A stretch of DNA of 64,000 nt from Gari tellinella (taxonomy: Eukaryota; Mollusca; Bivalvia; Cardiida; Psammobiidae), in assembly GCA_922989275.2 (NCBI GenBank), contig OV277868.1, positions 52,388,216 to 52,452,215 on the forward strand, in the 5' to 3' direction. The position numbers and the translations under genes are program-made. Shown in pieces: positions 48,701 through 51,579 of this stretch (positions are counted from its first letter, which is position 1; each line of letters starts with the position of its first letter). The notes under the pieces are model-generated. The model saw only the letters and a list, made by a program, of their open reading frames with translations, had not been told where the DNA came from and did no database searches.

Positions 48701-49708
48701 AACATGTGTTGACCCTTTCCTCCATAACAAAAATATCAAATAACCTATTAGGGTATATAAAACTGTGTTTAACCCATTACTACATAAATACACCTTTTTT
48801 ACATCTTTAATTGATTCTATCACAGATGAAAATAGTTTCACTTTATTCAGTCATGAAAATGCAGTATAAGAAATGTGTTCCATATCTTAGCAAATGGTGG
48901 CTAAAAGCAGCCTAATAGTTAAGGAATATTCATTTTTGGCAAAAGTGTGTGAACTATATACATGTATTTGCATTTTGTGACTGTATAAAGTGGAACTATT
49001 TTTTTCAGTGAAAAAATAAACTAAAGGTGTAAAATGTCATTTCTATTGGGTAAGGGGTTAAATATATGTTTGACTGTACATACTGTATTCAATGTCATGA
49101 AGTATACATGTAGGCATATTACAGCAGTTGAACGCTGAACAGGTCATCTACAAGAGTGGTGGCCATACCCTGTACATGAGTAACATACATTACTGAGTAC
49201 TTGAACTTTTAAACCTACAGTCACAACTTGTGTTAAGGGGTCTATCTTTCAATCAGCAAGCAACTCATAGAAATTATTTTGAAGACAGGTGACTGCCTAT
49301 TGCAGAACAAAAGTAAAGCAGAAAGCTCCTTAAGGAGCTTTCTGCTTAACTTTTGTCCTGCATGTTAAACTGCTGCAAATATTAAAGACACTCAATTCAT
49401 CTTCTTTTGCATGGCAGCTTAATACTTTAAGATTTTTCAACCTATATATAATATATGCCAGGTGACTGTTAATAAATTTGATGGGTCAGAATGATATTGA
49501 AGTGTCTATGAGTTATTATAGTAAATTACAATCACTTTAGAGGGAGAAGGGGGGTTCTATGGAAAGAGAAAGACTTGAGCCTGGCCCCTTTTCTCACTGA
49601 TGGGGCAGTACTGTGACCTACCTTGTGCTGTAGGGATGTGTCGCTCTGGGTAGAGGTCTGTGAGAAACAAGCTGTTGACTAAGGTGGATTTCCCAAGGCC
49701 AGACTCCC
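18643..49708 (-). CDS. SEPT2-like: Septin of the SEPT2 group, nine exons visible, 5' end missing
   Basis: GTP-binding cytoskeletal protein that forms hetero-oligomeric filaments at the cell cortex and cleavage furrow. The nine exons give 331 residues ending at a TAG: P-loop ESGLGKST (exon at 49622), switch [11 protein letters not shown] (43415), [17 protein letters not shown] (36571), AKADTLT (G4, 36067), acidic [11 protein letters not shown] (34585), the septin unique element with [19 protein letters not shown] (33422), [19 protein letters not shown] (32096), then a C-terminal coiled coil [18 protein letters not shown]. Every exon ends at GT-AG and every phase matches. The sequence is closest in my memory to Drosophila Sep1 and vertebrate SEPT2/5. 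The N-terminal region (polybasic helix and first strand, about 30-45 residues) is not visible. Introns are large and MITE-filled. Confidence 0.96.
18801..19011. mobile_element. M2 MITE (CAGTAAAA ends, TA target) in the last septin intron
   Basis: Starts CAGTAAAAGCCCTCTATTAG, ends TAATAGAGAGGTTTAACTG, with TA on both sides. Its hairpin GCAAGGTGACAGTAAAACAG.. with AGCTCCTAAAGGAGCT at the tip is a variant of core A. The TIR and TA duplication point to the Tc1/mariner-pogo group. Confidence 0.75.
19360..19660. mobile_element. Diverged H2 element with a core B hairpin inserted or captured
   Basis: GGGCTGCCATTTCTCCGGAT at 19434 is an H2 left end and GGAAATCTTAGGATTTTTTT at 19636 a decayed right end. 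Between them is CAAACAGTTTAGATCCAGAT.. with its mate ..GATCAAAACTGTTTCC (core B), instead of the usual core A. Confidence 0.6.
19683..19752 (-). CDS. SEPT2-like: Septin exon 8 of those visible (start of coiled coil)
   Basis: 23 full codons: [12 protein letters not shown] then [11 protein letters not shown], joining phase-exact to LKRMQEM in the last exon. Acceptor TATTTCAG, donor GAG|GTCAGT. The N-terminal half is proline-rich linker. Confidence 0.93.
19860..20083. mobile_element. T1 MITE
   Basis: TTAACCCATTACCTCAGACT at the left, AAGGTAATGGGTTAA at the right. The hairpin is shortened: GCAGATTCTGCCTTACTTTC shows the loop and part of one arm deleted. Confidence 0.72.
20151..20314. mobile_element. 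H1 MITE with 6-bp duplication TGTATG
   Basis: CAGGGCTCCAGATAAGAGG at the left, CTTATCTGGAGCCCTG at the right, TGTATG on both sides. Half of the core C palindrome has been lost. Confidence 0.75.
20791..21026. mobile_element. M1 MITE (CAGTGGAGAA ends), perfect core B hairpin
   Basis: Ends CAGTGGAGAATCTGTTATTG and CACATTCTCCACTG, followed by TA. The hairpin GGCAAACAGTTTGGAGCCTG.. with GACGCCGGGTTACCCGGCGT at the tip is almost perfect. Copies at 25838 (inverted relative to this one) and 61193. Confidence 0.82.
21104..21364. mobile_element. T1 MITE
   Basis: CCCTTTATCCCATAGTCTGT at the left and GAGTAAAAGGTTAA at the right. Hairpin centred on GTGCCTTACGGCAC at about 21182. Confidence 0.7.
21533..21723. 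mobile_element. H1 MITE with full core C hairpin
   Basis: CGGCTCCAGATAAGGGGGG at the left (first base changed), CTTATCTGGAGCCCTG at the right. Central GAATCGTCTCGAAGAGACGC palindrome. This copy is inverted relative to the one at 20151. Confidence 0.72.
22096..22264. mobile_element. Partial T1 MITE
   Basis: AACCCATTTCTCCATGAATA at the left, core A half GACTGAAAGTAAAGCGGAAT, then a deleted right half ending CAAAGAGTTAA. Confidence 0.55.
22478..23427. mobile_element. 950-bp TTAA-ended element with long inverted repeats
   Basis: Left end TTAAGGGTGTATCAATGTCA, right end complement TTAAGGGTGCATCAATGTCA. Both continue with a CTTTTCAAAGTAT-type block. Very AT-rich inside with no significant frame. 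The TTAA ends fit piggyBac-type targeting, but the terminal bases differ from T1-T3. Confidence 0.7.
23576..23860 (+). repeat. Four-unit tandem repeat, period about 60-75 bp
   Basis: CATTCAAAGAAAGATAACTC followed by TTGATA and 'taatattagtgaaagtataca' recurs at about 23579, 23641, 23712 and 23785, with some indels. Intronic in the septin gene. Confidence 0.65.
23997..24241. mobile_element. H2 MITE, inverted copy, 6-bp duplication TGAATG
   Basis: CAGGGCTGCCATAAGTTGAT at the left and AAAATGGCAGCCCTG at the right, TGAATG flanking both. The interior is T1-derived (CCCCTAGTCTGTTTCTAG, then core A). Confidence 0.8.
24250..24790. other. No feature recognised
   Basis: AT-rich septin intron sequence without clear terminal repeats, hairpins or exon-like frames. 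Confidence 0.4.
24797..25041. mobile_element. T4 MITE, core B hairpin
   Basis: Left CTAACTCTTTAAACACC, right GTGTCGAAAGAGTTAA. Core B hairpin TTTGCAAACAGTGTAGACCC.. with GGGCTCCAATAGGAGCCC at the tip. A second copy at 53928-54155 shares the right flank 'ttcccagaattccaagtag'. Confidence 0.65.
25415..25664. mobile_element. T1 MITE, diverged hairpin
   Basis: TTAACCCATTACTCCATAGA at the left, GGAGCAAAGGGTTAA at the right. The first hairpin arm has a deletion (GCAGACTAAATGTAAAGC). Confidence 0.65.
25838..26083. mobile_element. M1 MITE with TA duplication
   Basis: TA|CAGTGGAGAATCTGTTATTC at the left and GATTCTCCACTG|TA at the right. Perfect core B hairpin with GACGCCGGGTAACCCGGCGT at the tip. Confidence 0.82.
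26121..26369. mobile_element. T1 MITE
   Basis: AACCCATTACCCTATAAAAA at the left, GGCTATGGGGTTAA at the right (shortened end). Core A hairpin with mismatches in the second arm. Confidence 0.68.
26453..26577. mobile_element. Fold-back element with about 45-bp arms
   Basis: AAAATGGTTAGAGTTTATTT.. (left arm, including CTTCTTAATAATTAAGAAGC, itself a palindrome) is mirrored by ..AAATAAACTCTAACCATTTT. The 30-bp spacer contains GAGGGAGCCTTGCGACC. No duplicate found elsewhere in the window. Confidence 0.7.
26815..27160. repeat. Three tandem related hairpins
   Basis: ATTAATGCAGAAAGCTTCTA.., ATGATGCAGAAATCTTCAAT.. and ATAATGCAGAAAACTCATAA.. each fold back on a ..TTTCTGCATTA mate. They start at about 26840, 26970 and 27085. 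They are variants of the AATGCAGAAAGCTCC hairpin type also seen at 9606 and 13830. Confidence 0.55.
27835..27950. mobile_element. Core B hairpin, ends unclear
   Basis: TGACAAACAGTGTGAACCTA.. pairs imperfectly with ..GGGTCTACACTGTTTGC. Neighbouring AGGGTTAA at 27944-27951 could be one TTAA end. Confidence 0.5.
27955..28870. other. No gene; one-sided pogo-like fragments
   Basis: Mostly AT-rich intron. Words such as CTTTAAGTCGAACTTC (28257) and GTTTTAACTTTGAAATATTG (28350) resemble the TA-ended element at 48508. No complete element or exon seen. Confidence 0.4.
28875..29052. mobile_element. H1 MITE with 8-bp flanking repeat TGTAACCC
   Basis: CAGGGCTCCAGATA at the left, CTTATCTGGAGCCCTG at the right. 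TGTAACCC occurs directly before and directly after. Perfect core C hairpin around CGTCTCTTTGAGACG. Confidence 0.8.
29112..29349. mobile_element. T1 MITE
   Basis: TTAACCCATTACCCAATTGC at the left, ATGGAATCATGGG at the right. Core A hairpin centred on GCACCTTAAGGTGT. Confidence 0.7.
29485..29750. mobile_element. Double-hairpin H1-type element
   Basis: Two core C palindromes in a row: GTTACTACTCATTAGAATCG.. (29560-29615) and GTGACCACTCATTAGAATTG.. (29650-29715). The outer flanks GCAGATAAGG and CATAAGGGAGATAG are decayed H1 ends. Confidence 0.6.
30160..30310. mobile_element. M2-like fragment
   Basis: CAGTAAAACCCGCTTTCATA at 30141 is an M2 left end. Below it are degenerate core A words (AGGATGAAAGTAAATAGA, AAGCAGAAAGCTCC). 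No right end. Confidence 0.45.
30413..30697 (+). pseudogene. C-terminal remnant of a LINE (non-LTR) reverse transcriptase
   Basis: The plus-strand frame reads CWYGHVKRS, then an [11 protein letters not shown] segment, [18 protein letters not shown] and a short tail to TAA. This is the typical end of LINE ORF2 proteins ('W.GHV.R', 'G.RPK..W.D', 'D...DR..WR'). One internal TGA (30527-30529 region, in GTG-ACT-GGG-TGA context) replaces what is usually an Arg codon. The reverse transcriptase and endonuclease domains are absent, so this is a 5'-truncated dead copy. An ATGATG-type tail follows (30698-30722). Lies inside a septin intron on the opposite strand. Confidence 0.72.
30735..30920. mobile_element. 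Degenerate T3-like MITE
   Basis: CAGTGAAGACTCTGATCACA.. / ..GTGATCCGCACTGTTTG and the right flank 'atggacttatg..ttttccat..agtttcaggggtgac' then GGGTTAA. The left end is lost. Confidence 0.55.
31072..31320. mobile_element. Complete T1 MITE
   Basis: CTAACCCATTATCCCATAAA at the left, GGGGTAATGGGTTAA at the right. Core A hairpin at 31203-31272 is almost perfect (GTGCCTTAAGGCAC tip). Confidence 0.8.
31658..31836. mobile_element. T1 MITE with hairpin collapsed
   Basis: TTAACCCTCTATCCTG at the left and GAGTGATGGGTTAA at the right, with most of the second half of the palindrome deleted. Confidence 0.62.
32096..32200 (-). CDS. SEPT2-like: Septin exon 7 of those visible
   Basis: [20 protein letters not shown] then [14 protein letters not shown], the end of the septin GTPase domain and start of the linker. 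Acceptor ATTTCAG|AACACATATG, donor CCGAG|GTCAGT. Its acceptor and first ten bases match the unit of the minisatellite that follows immediately upstream of it on the minus strand (32199-32505). Confidence 0.95.
32199..32505. repeat. About ten-copy minisatellite built on the septin exon 7 splice acceptor
   Basis: TTCTGAAATAAATAGTTCAC and 'acatgtatatgtg' repeat with starts at 32199, 32231, 32265, 32298, 32331, 32364, 32398, 32430, 32468 and 32496 (period mostly 32-34 bp). On the minus strand each unit reads TATTTCAG|AACACATA, the same as the real acceptor and the first exon bases. Eight units keep the exact TTTCAGAA. Confidence 0.88.
32506..33085. other. No feature recognised
   Basis: AT-rich septin intron between the minisatellite and an H1 element. 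No hairpin, exon or terminal repeat seen. Confidence 0.4.
33090..33380. mobile_element. H1 MITE with its 5' half duplicated
   Basis: The block from CCAACATTCTCTTAC to CATCTCGAAGAGAC is repeated in altered form from 33208 (ATCCAACATTTTCTCACTTA). Only the second copy continues into the full core C hairpin and the right end CTTTATCTGAAGCACTG. Ends 42 bp before the septin exon at 33422 (its donor side). Confidence 0.65.
33422..33567 (-). CDS. SEPT2-like: Septin exon 6 of those visible (septin unique element)
   Basis: [20 protein letters not shown], then [18 protein letters not shown] and [10 protein letters not shown]: the G5-like AVVGSN segment and the septin unique element that makes the NC filament interface. 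Acceptor TTTTCCAG, donor AAT|GTAAGT. Confidence 0.97.
33664..33922. mobile_element. Complete T1 MITE
   Basis: TTAACCCTTTACCCAATAAC at the left, GGGGTAAAGGGTTAA at the right, core A hairpin with GTGCCTTAAGGCAC tip. Begins 96 bp upstream of the septin exon 6 acceptor. Confidence 0.78.
34025..34275. mobile_element. T1 MITE, near-identical twin of 35350-35601
   Basis: TTAACCCTTTCCCCCATAGA at the left, GGGAAAGGGTTAA at the right. The hairpin tip is GAATGCGCTTAAAGCGCATT. The first 85 or so bases are identical to the copy at 35350. Confidence 0.8.
34585..34686 (-). CDS. SEPT2-like: Septin exon 5 of those visible
   Basis: 34 residues, [18 protein letters not shown], then [16 protein letters not shown], matching the acidic segment before the G5 region in SEPT2-group septins. 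Phase 0 on both sides. Acceptor CTCTCTGCAG, donor AAAG|GTAAGT. Confidence 0.96.
34764..34874. mobile_element. Fold-back MITE, second copy of the 10388 family
   Basis: GTTTGAGTTGAGTCTGAGTG.. mirrored by ..CACTCAGACTCAACTCAAAC with GAGCCTAGGCTC at the tip. Arms of about 55 bp with few mismatches. Confidence 0.75.
35280..35780. mobile_element. M2-type element interrupted by the T1 twin
   Basis: The left end CAGTAAAACCTTTCTATTAT (35283) and the right end GTGGTCTTAATTATGGAGGT.. TTTACTGTA (about 35770) enclose a core A variant hairpin (GCAAGGTTAAAGTAAAATAT..) and, at its left, the complete T1 element 35350-35601. So T1 inserted into an older M2. Confidence 0.6.
35350..35601. mobile_element. T1 MITE, twin of 34025-34275
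   Basis: TTAACCCTTTCCCCCATAGA to GGGAAAGGGTTAA, hairpin tip GCGCTTTTAAGCGC. Shares long identical stretches with the 34025 copy. Confidence 0.8.
35799..36040. mobile_element. MITE with ends GGGCCTGTTTCATAAAACTT
   Basis: Left GGGCCTGTTTCATAAAACTT then TGAACGACAAAAACGGTCGT; right complement AAGTTTTATGAAACGGGCCC preceded by ACGACAACATTTGTCGTAC. An inner palindrome GACATCTCTTTGGAATCGCC.. / ..GATTCCAAAGAGATGTCAC forms the centre. It ends 27 bp from the septin donor at 36067. Confidence 0.75.
36067..36184 (-). CDS. SEPT2-like: Septin exon 4 of those visible (G4 motif)
   Basis: [20 protein letters not shown], then [23 protein letters not shown] is the septin G4 guanine-specificity motif. Acceptor TTGACAG, donor AAAAAG|GTAAGC. 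Confidence 0.97.
36571..36705 (-). CDS. SEPT2-like: Septin exon 3 of those visible
   Basis: [20 protein letters not shown], then [18 protein letters not shown] and INPSGH. This is one of the most conserved stretches of the septin family. Acceptor CATTTCAG, donor CATGG|GTAAGA. Confidence 0.97.
36770..37255. mobile_element. T1 MITE interrupted by a T3 MITE
   Basis: The T1 left end TTAACCCTTTCCCCTATGGA (36770) is cut after about 25 bp by the T3 element 36796-37026 and resumes at GCACACTTTATTTATTC, ending GGGGTAAAGGGTTAA. TTAA is present on both sides of the insert. Confidence 0.75.
36796..37026. mobile_element. T3 MITE nested in T1
   Basis: TTAAACCCTTTGAACCCTAG to GGAGGAAAGAGTTAA with a near-perfect core B hairpin (GGGCTCCGAAAGGAGCCC tip). 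Confidence 0.8.
37256..38040. other. Degenerate T1 pieces, otherwise no feature
   Basis: CCATTACTCCATAACCTG (37258) and TCTGCTTTACTTGAGCCTGC (37400) are decayed T1 sequence. From about 37570 to 38040 I see nothing recognisable. Confidence 0.4.
38071..38260. mobile_element. H1 MITE flanked by GAGTATAG
   Basis: CAGGGCTCCAGATAAGGGGG at the left, a decayed right end GTATGGAGCTT, and GAGTATAG immediately on both sides (38063-38070 and 38261-38268). Core C hairpin intact. Confidence 0.75.
38337..38400 (+). repeat. Perfect tandem duplication, 32 bp
   Basis: AGGACACTCTGAGTCTGATT and the next 12 bases occur twice head to tail without a mismatch. Confidence 0.8.
38437..38703. mobile_element. T1 MITE
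   Basis: ACCCAATTACCCCATAAAAT at the left, GGGGTAATGGGTTAA at the right. Core A hairpin tip GTGCCTTAAGACAC. Confidence 0.72.
38953..39010 (+). repeat. Tandem duplication, 29 bp
   Basis: TTCTTGTTAATATTTTGTCT followed by ACCACAAA occurs twice in a row, essentially identical. Confidence 0.7.
39165..39495. mobile_element. M2 element with its left half duplicated in tandem
   Basis: The block TTGAAGAAATTTTGCAATTA..GACAGTAAAACA (from 39174) is repeated from 39304 (TTGAAGAAATTTTCTAATTA..). Only the second continues through the hairpin (AGCTCCCATTGGAGCT tip) to the right end AATAGAGAATTTTCTGTA. Confidence 0.65.
39847..40106. mobile_element. Core B hairpin element split at its tip by a T1 MITE
   Basis: The left arm GCAAACAGTAAAGACCCAGA..GAGCTCC and the right arm GGAGCTATCTGATCTGGG..TTGTTTG are separated by the T1 element 39880-40074. 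The uninterrupted tip in related copies is GGGCTCCTTAAGGAGCCC (for example 18426), which contains the TTAA target. Confidence 0.75.
39880..40074. mobile_element. T1 MITE inserted at a hairpin tip
   Basis: Left TTGACCCCATAGCCCGTTTC (first TTAA changed to TTGA), right GGGAGAAAGGGTTAA. Its own hairpin has lost much of the second arm. Confidence 0.75.
40600..40847. mobile_element. H2 MITE, 6-bp duplication CAGCTT
   Basis: CAGGGCTGCCATTTCTTCGG to CACTTATGGCAGCCCTG, flanked on both sides by CAGCTT. Interior T1-derived with core A hairpin (GCGCCTTAAGGCGC tip). Confidence 0.8.
40858..41109. mobile_element. T3 MITE, inverted, 11 bp after an H2 element
   Basis: CAACTCTTTCCTCCCTGAAA at the left, GGACTAGGGTTCAAAGGGTTAA words at the right end. 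Perfect core B hairpin with GGGCTCCTTTCGGAGCCC tip. Confidence 0.78.
41149..42300. mobile_element. TA-type palindromic element interrupted by an H3 transposon remnant
   Basis: The left part (ATATACCCATATTTCAAAGT.. and CCACGTTTTAACTTTGAAAT) and the resumed right part GCGGGTATGTTCGACTAAAT match the continuous sequence of the element at 48508-48685. The break is exactly where the H3 element (41237-42250) sits. Confidence 0.7.
41237..42250 (+). mobile_element. H3 hAT-like transposon, internally deleted, 5-bp target duplication
   Basis: 14-bp inverted ends CAGGGTTCGACATT and AATGTCGAACCCTG, with GAAAT duplicated at 41232-41236 and 42251-42255. The related uninterrupted site at 48635-48650 carries GAAAT once. 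At 42002 an ATG opens a frame beginning MSDLFSFGF with a lysine-rich run and [14 protein letters not shown], which looks like the N-terminal leader of hAT-type transposases. No catalytic domain remains. A 5-bp duplication is the feature of the hAT5 subgroup. Confidence 0.75.
42736..42907. mobile_element. H1 MITE, 6-bp duplication ATATAA
   Basis: CAGGGCTCCAGATAAGGGGG to CTTATCTGGAGCCCTG. ATATAA on both sides. The core C palindrome is mostly deleted (only one arm, then CACCATAGAGTT). Confidence 0.75.
42915..43147. mobile_element. Degenerate T3-like MITE
   Basis: 'gcctgcaactttcaatagacaattcc..gtctagtcc' matches the T3 flank. The hairpin has decayed to CAAACTCTAATCAGAGGG.. / ..GGAGCTCTCCGATTCG. 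Confidence 0.5.
43145..43392. mobile_element. T1 MITE 23 bp from a septin exon
   Basis: TTTACCCACTACCCCATAGC at the left and GGGAATGGGTTAA at the right. Core A hairpin almost perfect (GTGCCTTAAGGCAC tip). The septin exon at 43415 begins 23 bp beyond, so the element occupies the intron side next to its donor. Confidence 0.75.
43415..43538 (-). CDS. SEPT2-like: Septin exon 2 of those visible (G3 motif)
   Basis: [20 protein letters not shown], then [24 protein letters not shown] is the septin G3 motif and [12 protein letters not shown] the strand before it. Acceptor GTTTCAG, donor GACTG|GTAGGT. Confidence 0.97.
43740..43830. mobile_element. T2-type core B hairpin fragment
   Basis: TTGCAAACAGTTTGGATCCT.. 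mirrored by ..GATCCCAATTGTTTGACACT; the GACACTCTGA flank is that of T2. The TTAA ends are not found. Confidence 0.6.
44335..44420. repeat. Isolated near-perfect hairpin
   Basis: TAAATCAGGATGAAAGTAAG.. mirrored by ..CTTACTTTCATCCTGATTTA, with GAAAGCTCCTTCAGGAGCTT at the tip. Core A variant. No recognisable transposon ends nearby. Confidence 0.65.
44425..44890. other. No feature recognised
   Basis: Septin intron with a one-sided TTGCTTAATGCAGAAGAAAA fragment at 44564 and nothing else that I can support. Confidence 0.4.
44897..45095. mobile_element. H1 MITE, decayed right end
   Basis: CAGGGCTCCAGATAATGGGA at the left; core C hairpin GATTAGAATCGTCTCAAAGA.. with an insertion in the second arm; the right end TCCCTATTATGG is altered. 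Confidence 0.6.
45180..45260. repeat. Core A hairpin without ends
   Basis: AAAGCAGGTTGGAAATAAAG.. mirrored by ..CTTTATTTTAAAGCTGCTTT, tip GCCCCTTAAGAGGC. Some 275 bp later (45534-45580) a T1 right end (TTAAGTGGTCACCGTTC..GGGGTAATAGGTTTA) appears, so about 290 bp of other sequence has come between hairpin and end. Confidence 0.55.
45590..45980. other. No feature recognised
   Basis: AT-rich septin intron without hairpins, ends or exon-like frames. Confidence 0.4.
45983..46196. mobile_element. T2 MITE, second full copy
   Basis: TTAACCCTTAGCCTGCCAGT to GGCGGGCTAAGGGTTAA. Core B hairpin nearly perfect (GGATCCGGATGAGACGCC.. tip). Very close to the 6320 copy, including the flank 'cagcaattttgagcaactttgaa'. 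Confidence 0.83.
46269..46763. mobile_element. T1 MITE split at its hairpin tip by another T1
   Basis: The outer left half (CCCTTTACTCTATAGATACA..AGCAGAATGTGCC) stops at TTAA. The inner T1 (46425-46676) follows. The outer right half resumes TTAAGGTGCATTTTGCTTTA.. and ends GGAGTAAAGGGTTAA. The join of the halves gives the usual tip GTGCCTTAAGG. Confidence 0.82.
46425..46676. mobile_element. Inner T1 MITE, complete
   Basis: TTAACCCATTCCCTCATAAA to GGGGTAATGGGTTAA, with its own perfect core A hairpin (GTGCCTGAGGCAC tip). Confidence 0.83.
47095..47425. mobile_element. M2-type and core A fragments
   Basis: Two hairpins: GCAGAAAGTTCTGATAGCAA.. (47133) and GCAGAAAGCTCCAACAGGGG.. (47285). The second is followed by 'agctgtcacctgtcttttaac' and GGTTTTATTGTA, an M2 right end. 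Confidence 0.55.
47838..48060. mobile_element. T1 MITE, partial hairpin
   Basis: CAACCCTTTACTCCAAAGCC at the left; core A with a 7-bp duplication (TTGAAACTTGAAAG); no clear right TTAA. Confidence 0.55.
48193..48443. mobile_element. T3 MITE, TTAA on both sides
   Basis: TTAACCCTTTGAACCCTAGT to GGGAGGAAAGAGTTAA, core B hairpin with GGGCTCCGAAAGGAGCCC tip. Confidence 0.82.
48508..48685. mobile_element. TA-flanked pogo-like MITE with inner palindrome
   Basis: Left CAGTCGAATTTCGATATCTT, right complement GATATCGAAGTTCAACTG, with TA on each side. The centre is the palindrome ATACCCGTATTTCAAAGTTA.. / ..TAACTTTGAAATACAGGTAT. This is the uninterrupted relative of 41149-42300. Confidence 0.75.
48769..49061. 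mobile_element. T1 MITE, hairpin lost
   Basis: TTAACCCATTACTACATAAA at the left, GGGTAAGGGGTTAA at the right. The core reduces to AAAGCAGCCTAATAGTTAAG with no mate. Confidence 0.6.
49285..49375. repeat. Hairpin, AAGTAAAGCAGAAAGCTCC type
   Basis: TGCAGAACAAAAGTAAAGCA.. mirrored by ..TGCTTAACTTTTGTCCTGCA; the tip is AGCTCCTTAAGGAGCT, again containing TTAA. Flank GACAGGTGACTGCC resembles M2 interior. Confidence 0.6.
49622..49708 (-). CDS. SEPT2-like: Septin exon 1 of those visible (P-loop)
   Basis: [20 protein letters not shown] then ERHIPTAQ. The Gly before ESG is split across the intron (phase 1), so the complete P-loop GESGLGKST needs an upstream exon ending in one base of a Gly codon; none was found between here and 64000. 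Acceptor TATTTTCAG, donor CAAG|GTAGGT. Confidence 0.97.
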
Positions 49709-49894
49709 CTGAAAATACACAAAATAAGAACAGTTAACCCACCATTCTAACAGAACATTGTATTCTTATATCAAAACCAAACTAAATGATGTGACATTGG
49801 ATCCTGATTAAAATCTCTTCTCAAATGATTCAGCCAAAGTAACAACAAAATGTCCGGTCCAGTTTTCGTATTATTTAGTCACATTATATATAAC

Positions 49895-50088
49895 CAGGGC
49901 TCCAGATAAGTGGGAGTAAAAAGGGACAAATCCGACATTTTCTCACTTATTTGAGCACCAAATCCTATGGTGTTACTACTCATTAGAATGGTCTCTGTGA
50001 GACCATTCTAATGAGTAGTGACACCATAGGGTTTAAAGCAGAAATAAAGATTTTAGTTTTTGAAATACTCCCCTTATCTGGAGCTCTG
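49895..50088. mobile_element. H1 MITE, 6-bp duplication TATAAC
   Basis: CAGGGCTCCAGATAAGTGGG to CTTATCTGGAGCTCTG with TATAAC on both sides. Core C hairpin perfect, with compensating changes at the tip (GAATGGTCTCTGTGAGACCA). Confidence 0.8.
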
Positions 50089-50094
50089 TATAAC

Positions 50095-50535
50095 ATAGTG
50101 TTCCGTGCAGTTTTCGTCTTAAATCACAACATAGTGTTTCATGCGGGTTTTGATTTTTTAAATCACAACATCGTGTTTTCTTTACCTTATGTACAAACCT
50201 GGAATAAGAGTTTCTTTTAGAAACAATTTTTCCAAAACATGCATTCAAAACATAAAGCAAGCAGTCTTTAAAGTAATGTAGAAATATAGTTTTACATTTA
50301 GGGACATCTACACTGTTTGTAAATTTCACATTTTGGATGAAGGATATATGTTTATCAGTTAAAATTATTTTTATGTGCGTTAAAAAGATACTTTTTATCA
50401 TTTGAGAACCTGCCATAAGCTTTATTTATGTACATTATTTAGTTTTTATCAGTTCAACAAACTGTGCTTTGTATCGCATATCTCAATTAAATGTTAAGAT
50501 TATCTAGTTTATTGAGTTTAATAACATTTCAACTA
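50095..50535. other. No feature recognised
   Basis: Contains a loose duplication (CATAGTGTTCCGTGCAG.. / CATAGTGTTTCATGCGGG..) at 50094 and 50130 but no gene or transposon ends. Confidence 0.4.
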
Positions 50536-50539
50536 CACC

Positions 50540-50700
50540 AAGGCTCCGGATAAGAAAAGTATCTCAATTATAAAATTCAAATTTCTCAACTAAACCCCAT
50601 GTTATGACTATTCATTAACATCATTTTAAGAGACATGATTCTAATGATTAGTCACAATTTGATAATTCTAATATTTTTTCCCTTATCTTGGACACAGTAG
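50540..50700. mobile_element. Decayed H1 element
   Basis: AGGCTCCGGATAAGAAAAGT at the left, TTCCCTTATCTTGGACAC at the right; core C survives as TATTCATTAACATCAT.. / ..GATTCTAATGATTAGTCAC. Confidence 0.5.
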
Positions 50701-50907
50701 GAGAGACAACAATCTATCACAAAATGTCATGTATACCGCATATTAAACCTCCACATAAAAGTTGATAAGAGTTCAGGAAATATTTATATTCACACTCCAG
50801 CTACAATCTAACAGTCCTGCTCCTTGTTGTATTTAAGTTATGGTATTTAGTGTTTCCCTTGTTAATCCAAATCCAATGAGGTGAAACATTAAATGATGGA
50901 ACTACTA

Positions 50908-51112
50908 CAGTATAACCTCTCTATAACGGCCGCTATTTTTTGTTGATTATTGGGTGTTTAAGGCAGGTGACTGCTTAAAACAAGGTGACAGTGAAACAGA
51001 AAGCTCCTTTAGGAGCTTTCTGTTTCACTGTCACCTTGCTTTAAGCTATCACCTGTCTTTTATACTATGAATTATCCTTAGTTTTAGTGGCTGTTATAGA
51101 GAGGTTTTACTG
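50908..51112. mobile_element. Complete M2 MITE, TA duplication
   Basis: TA|CAGTATAACCTCTCTATAAC to TATAGAGAGGTTTTACTG|TA. The hairpin AAACAAGGTGACAGTGAAAC.. has AGCTCCTTTAGGAGCT at its tip. Reference copy for M2. Confidence 0.8.
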
Positions 51113-51186
51113 TAAGACTAAGAAATGAGTTACAATATAAAGAATGTAGATATAACCATAATCTGCACATACTATAATCATTCAAT

Positions 51187-51442
51187 CAGGGCTGCCATTT
51201 CTCCGGATTTTTCCTAAATCTTCGGATTTTTTTCTAGTACATGGTAGCTTAAAGCAGGCTGAAAGTAAAGCAGAATGCGCCTTAAGGCGCATTCTGCTTT
51301 ACTTCCAGCCTGCTTTAAGCAGCCATATGTCATCAAAACTAGAAACAGGCAATGGGCGTAAAGGTATAATTCGTAAAATCGCACGTGAAAAATGCAAATT
51401 TGGAAATCTTAGGATTTTTCATGTCAACTTATGGTAGCCCTG
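51187..51442. mobile_element. H2 MITE, 6-bp duplication TTCAAT
   Basis: CAGGGCTGCCATTTCTCCGG to AACTTATGGTAGCCCTG, TTCAAT on both sides. Core A hairpin perfect (GCGCCTTAAGGCGC tip). Confidence 0.82.
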
Positions 51443-51579
51443 TTCAATATATTTTCAATAAATCGTGAACCTAAATACATGAATACCCAATGTCAATCCA
51501 ATAAATTGTGAACCTTAATACATGTATCAGTGTATACCAAATGTCAATCCAATGGTGCAAAATGGTTGAAGATCCTCTG

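Noticed and set aside
48769..49061. Repeated GGGTTAA words considered as telomeric or interstitial telomere repeats.
   Set aside because: They occur singly at transposon ends as GGG plus TTAA target, not in tandem.
50033..50416. 127-codon reverse frame.
   Set aside because: It starts beyond an H1 MITE, contains a short direct repeat and ends inside the MITE; no family resemblance.
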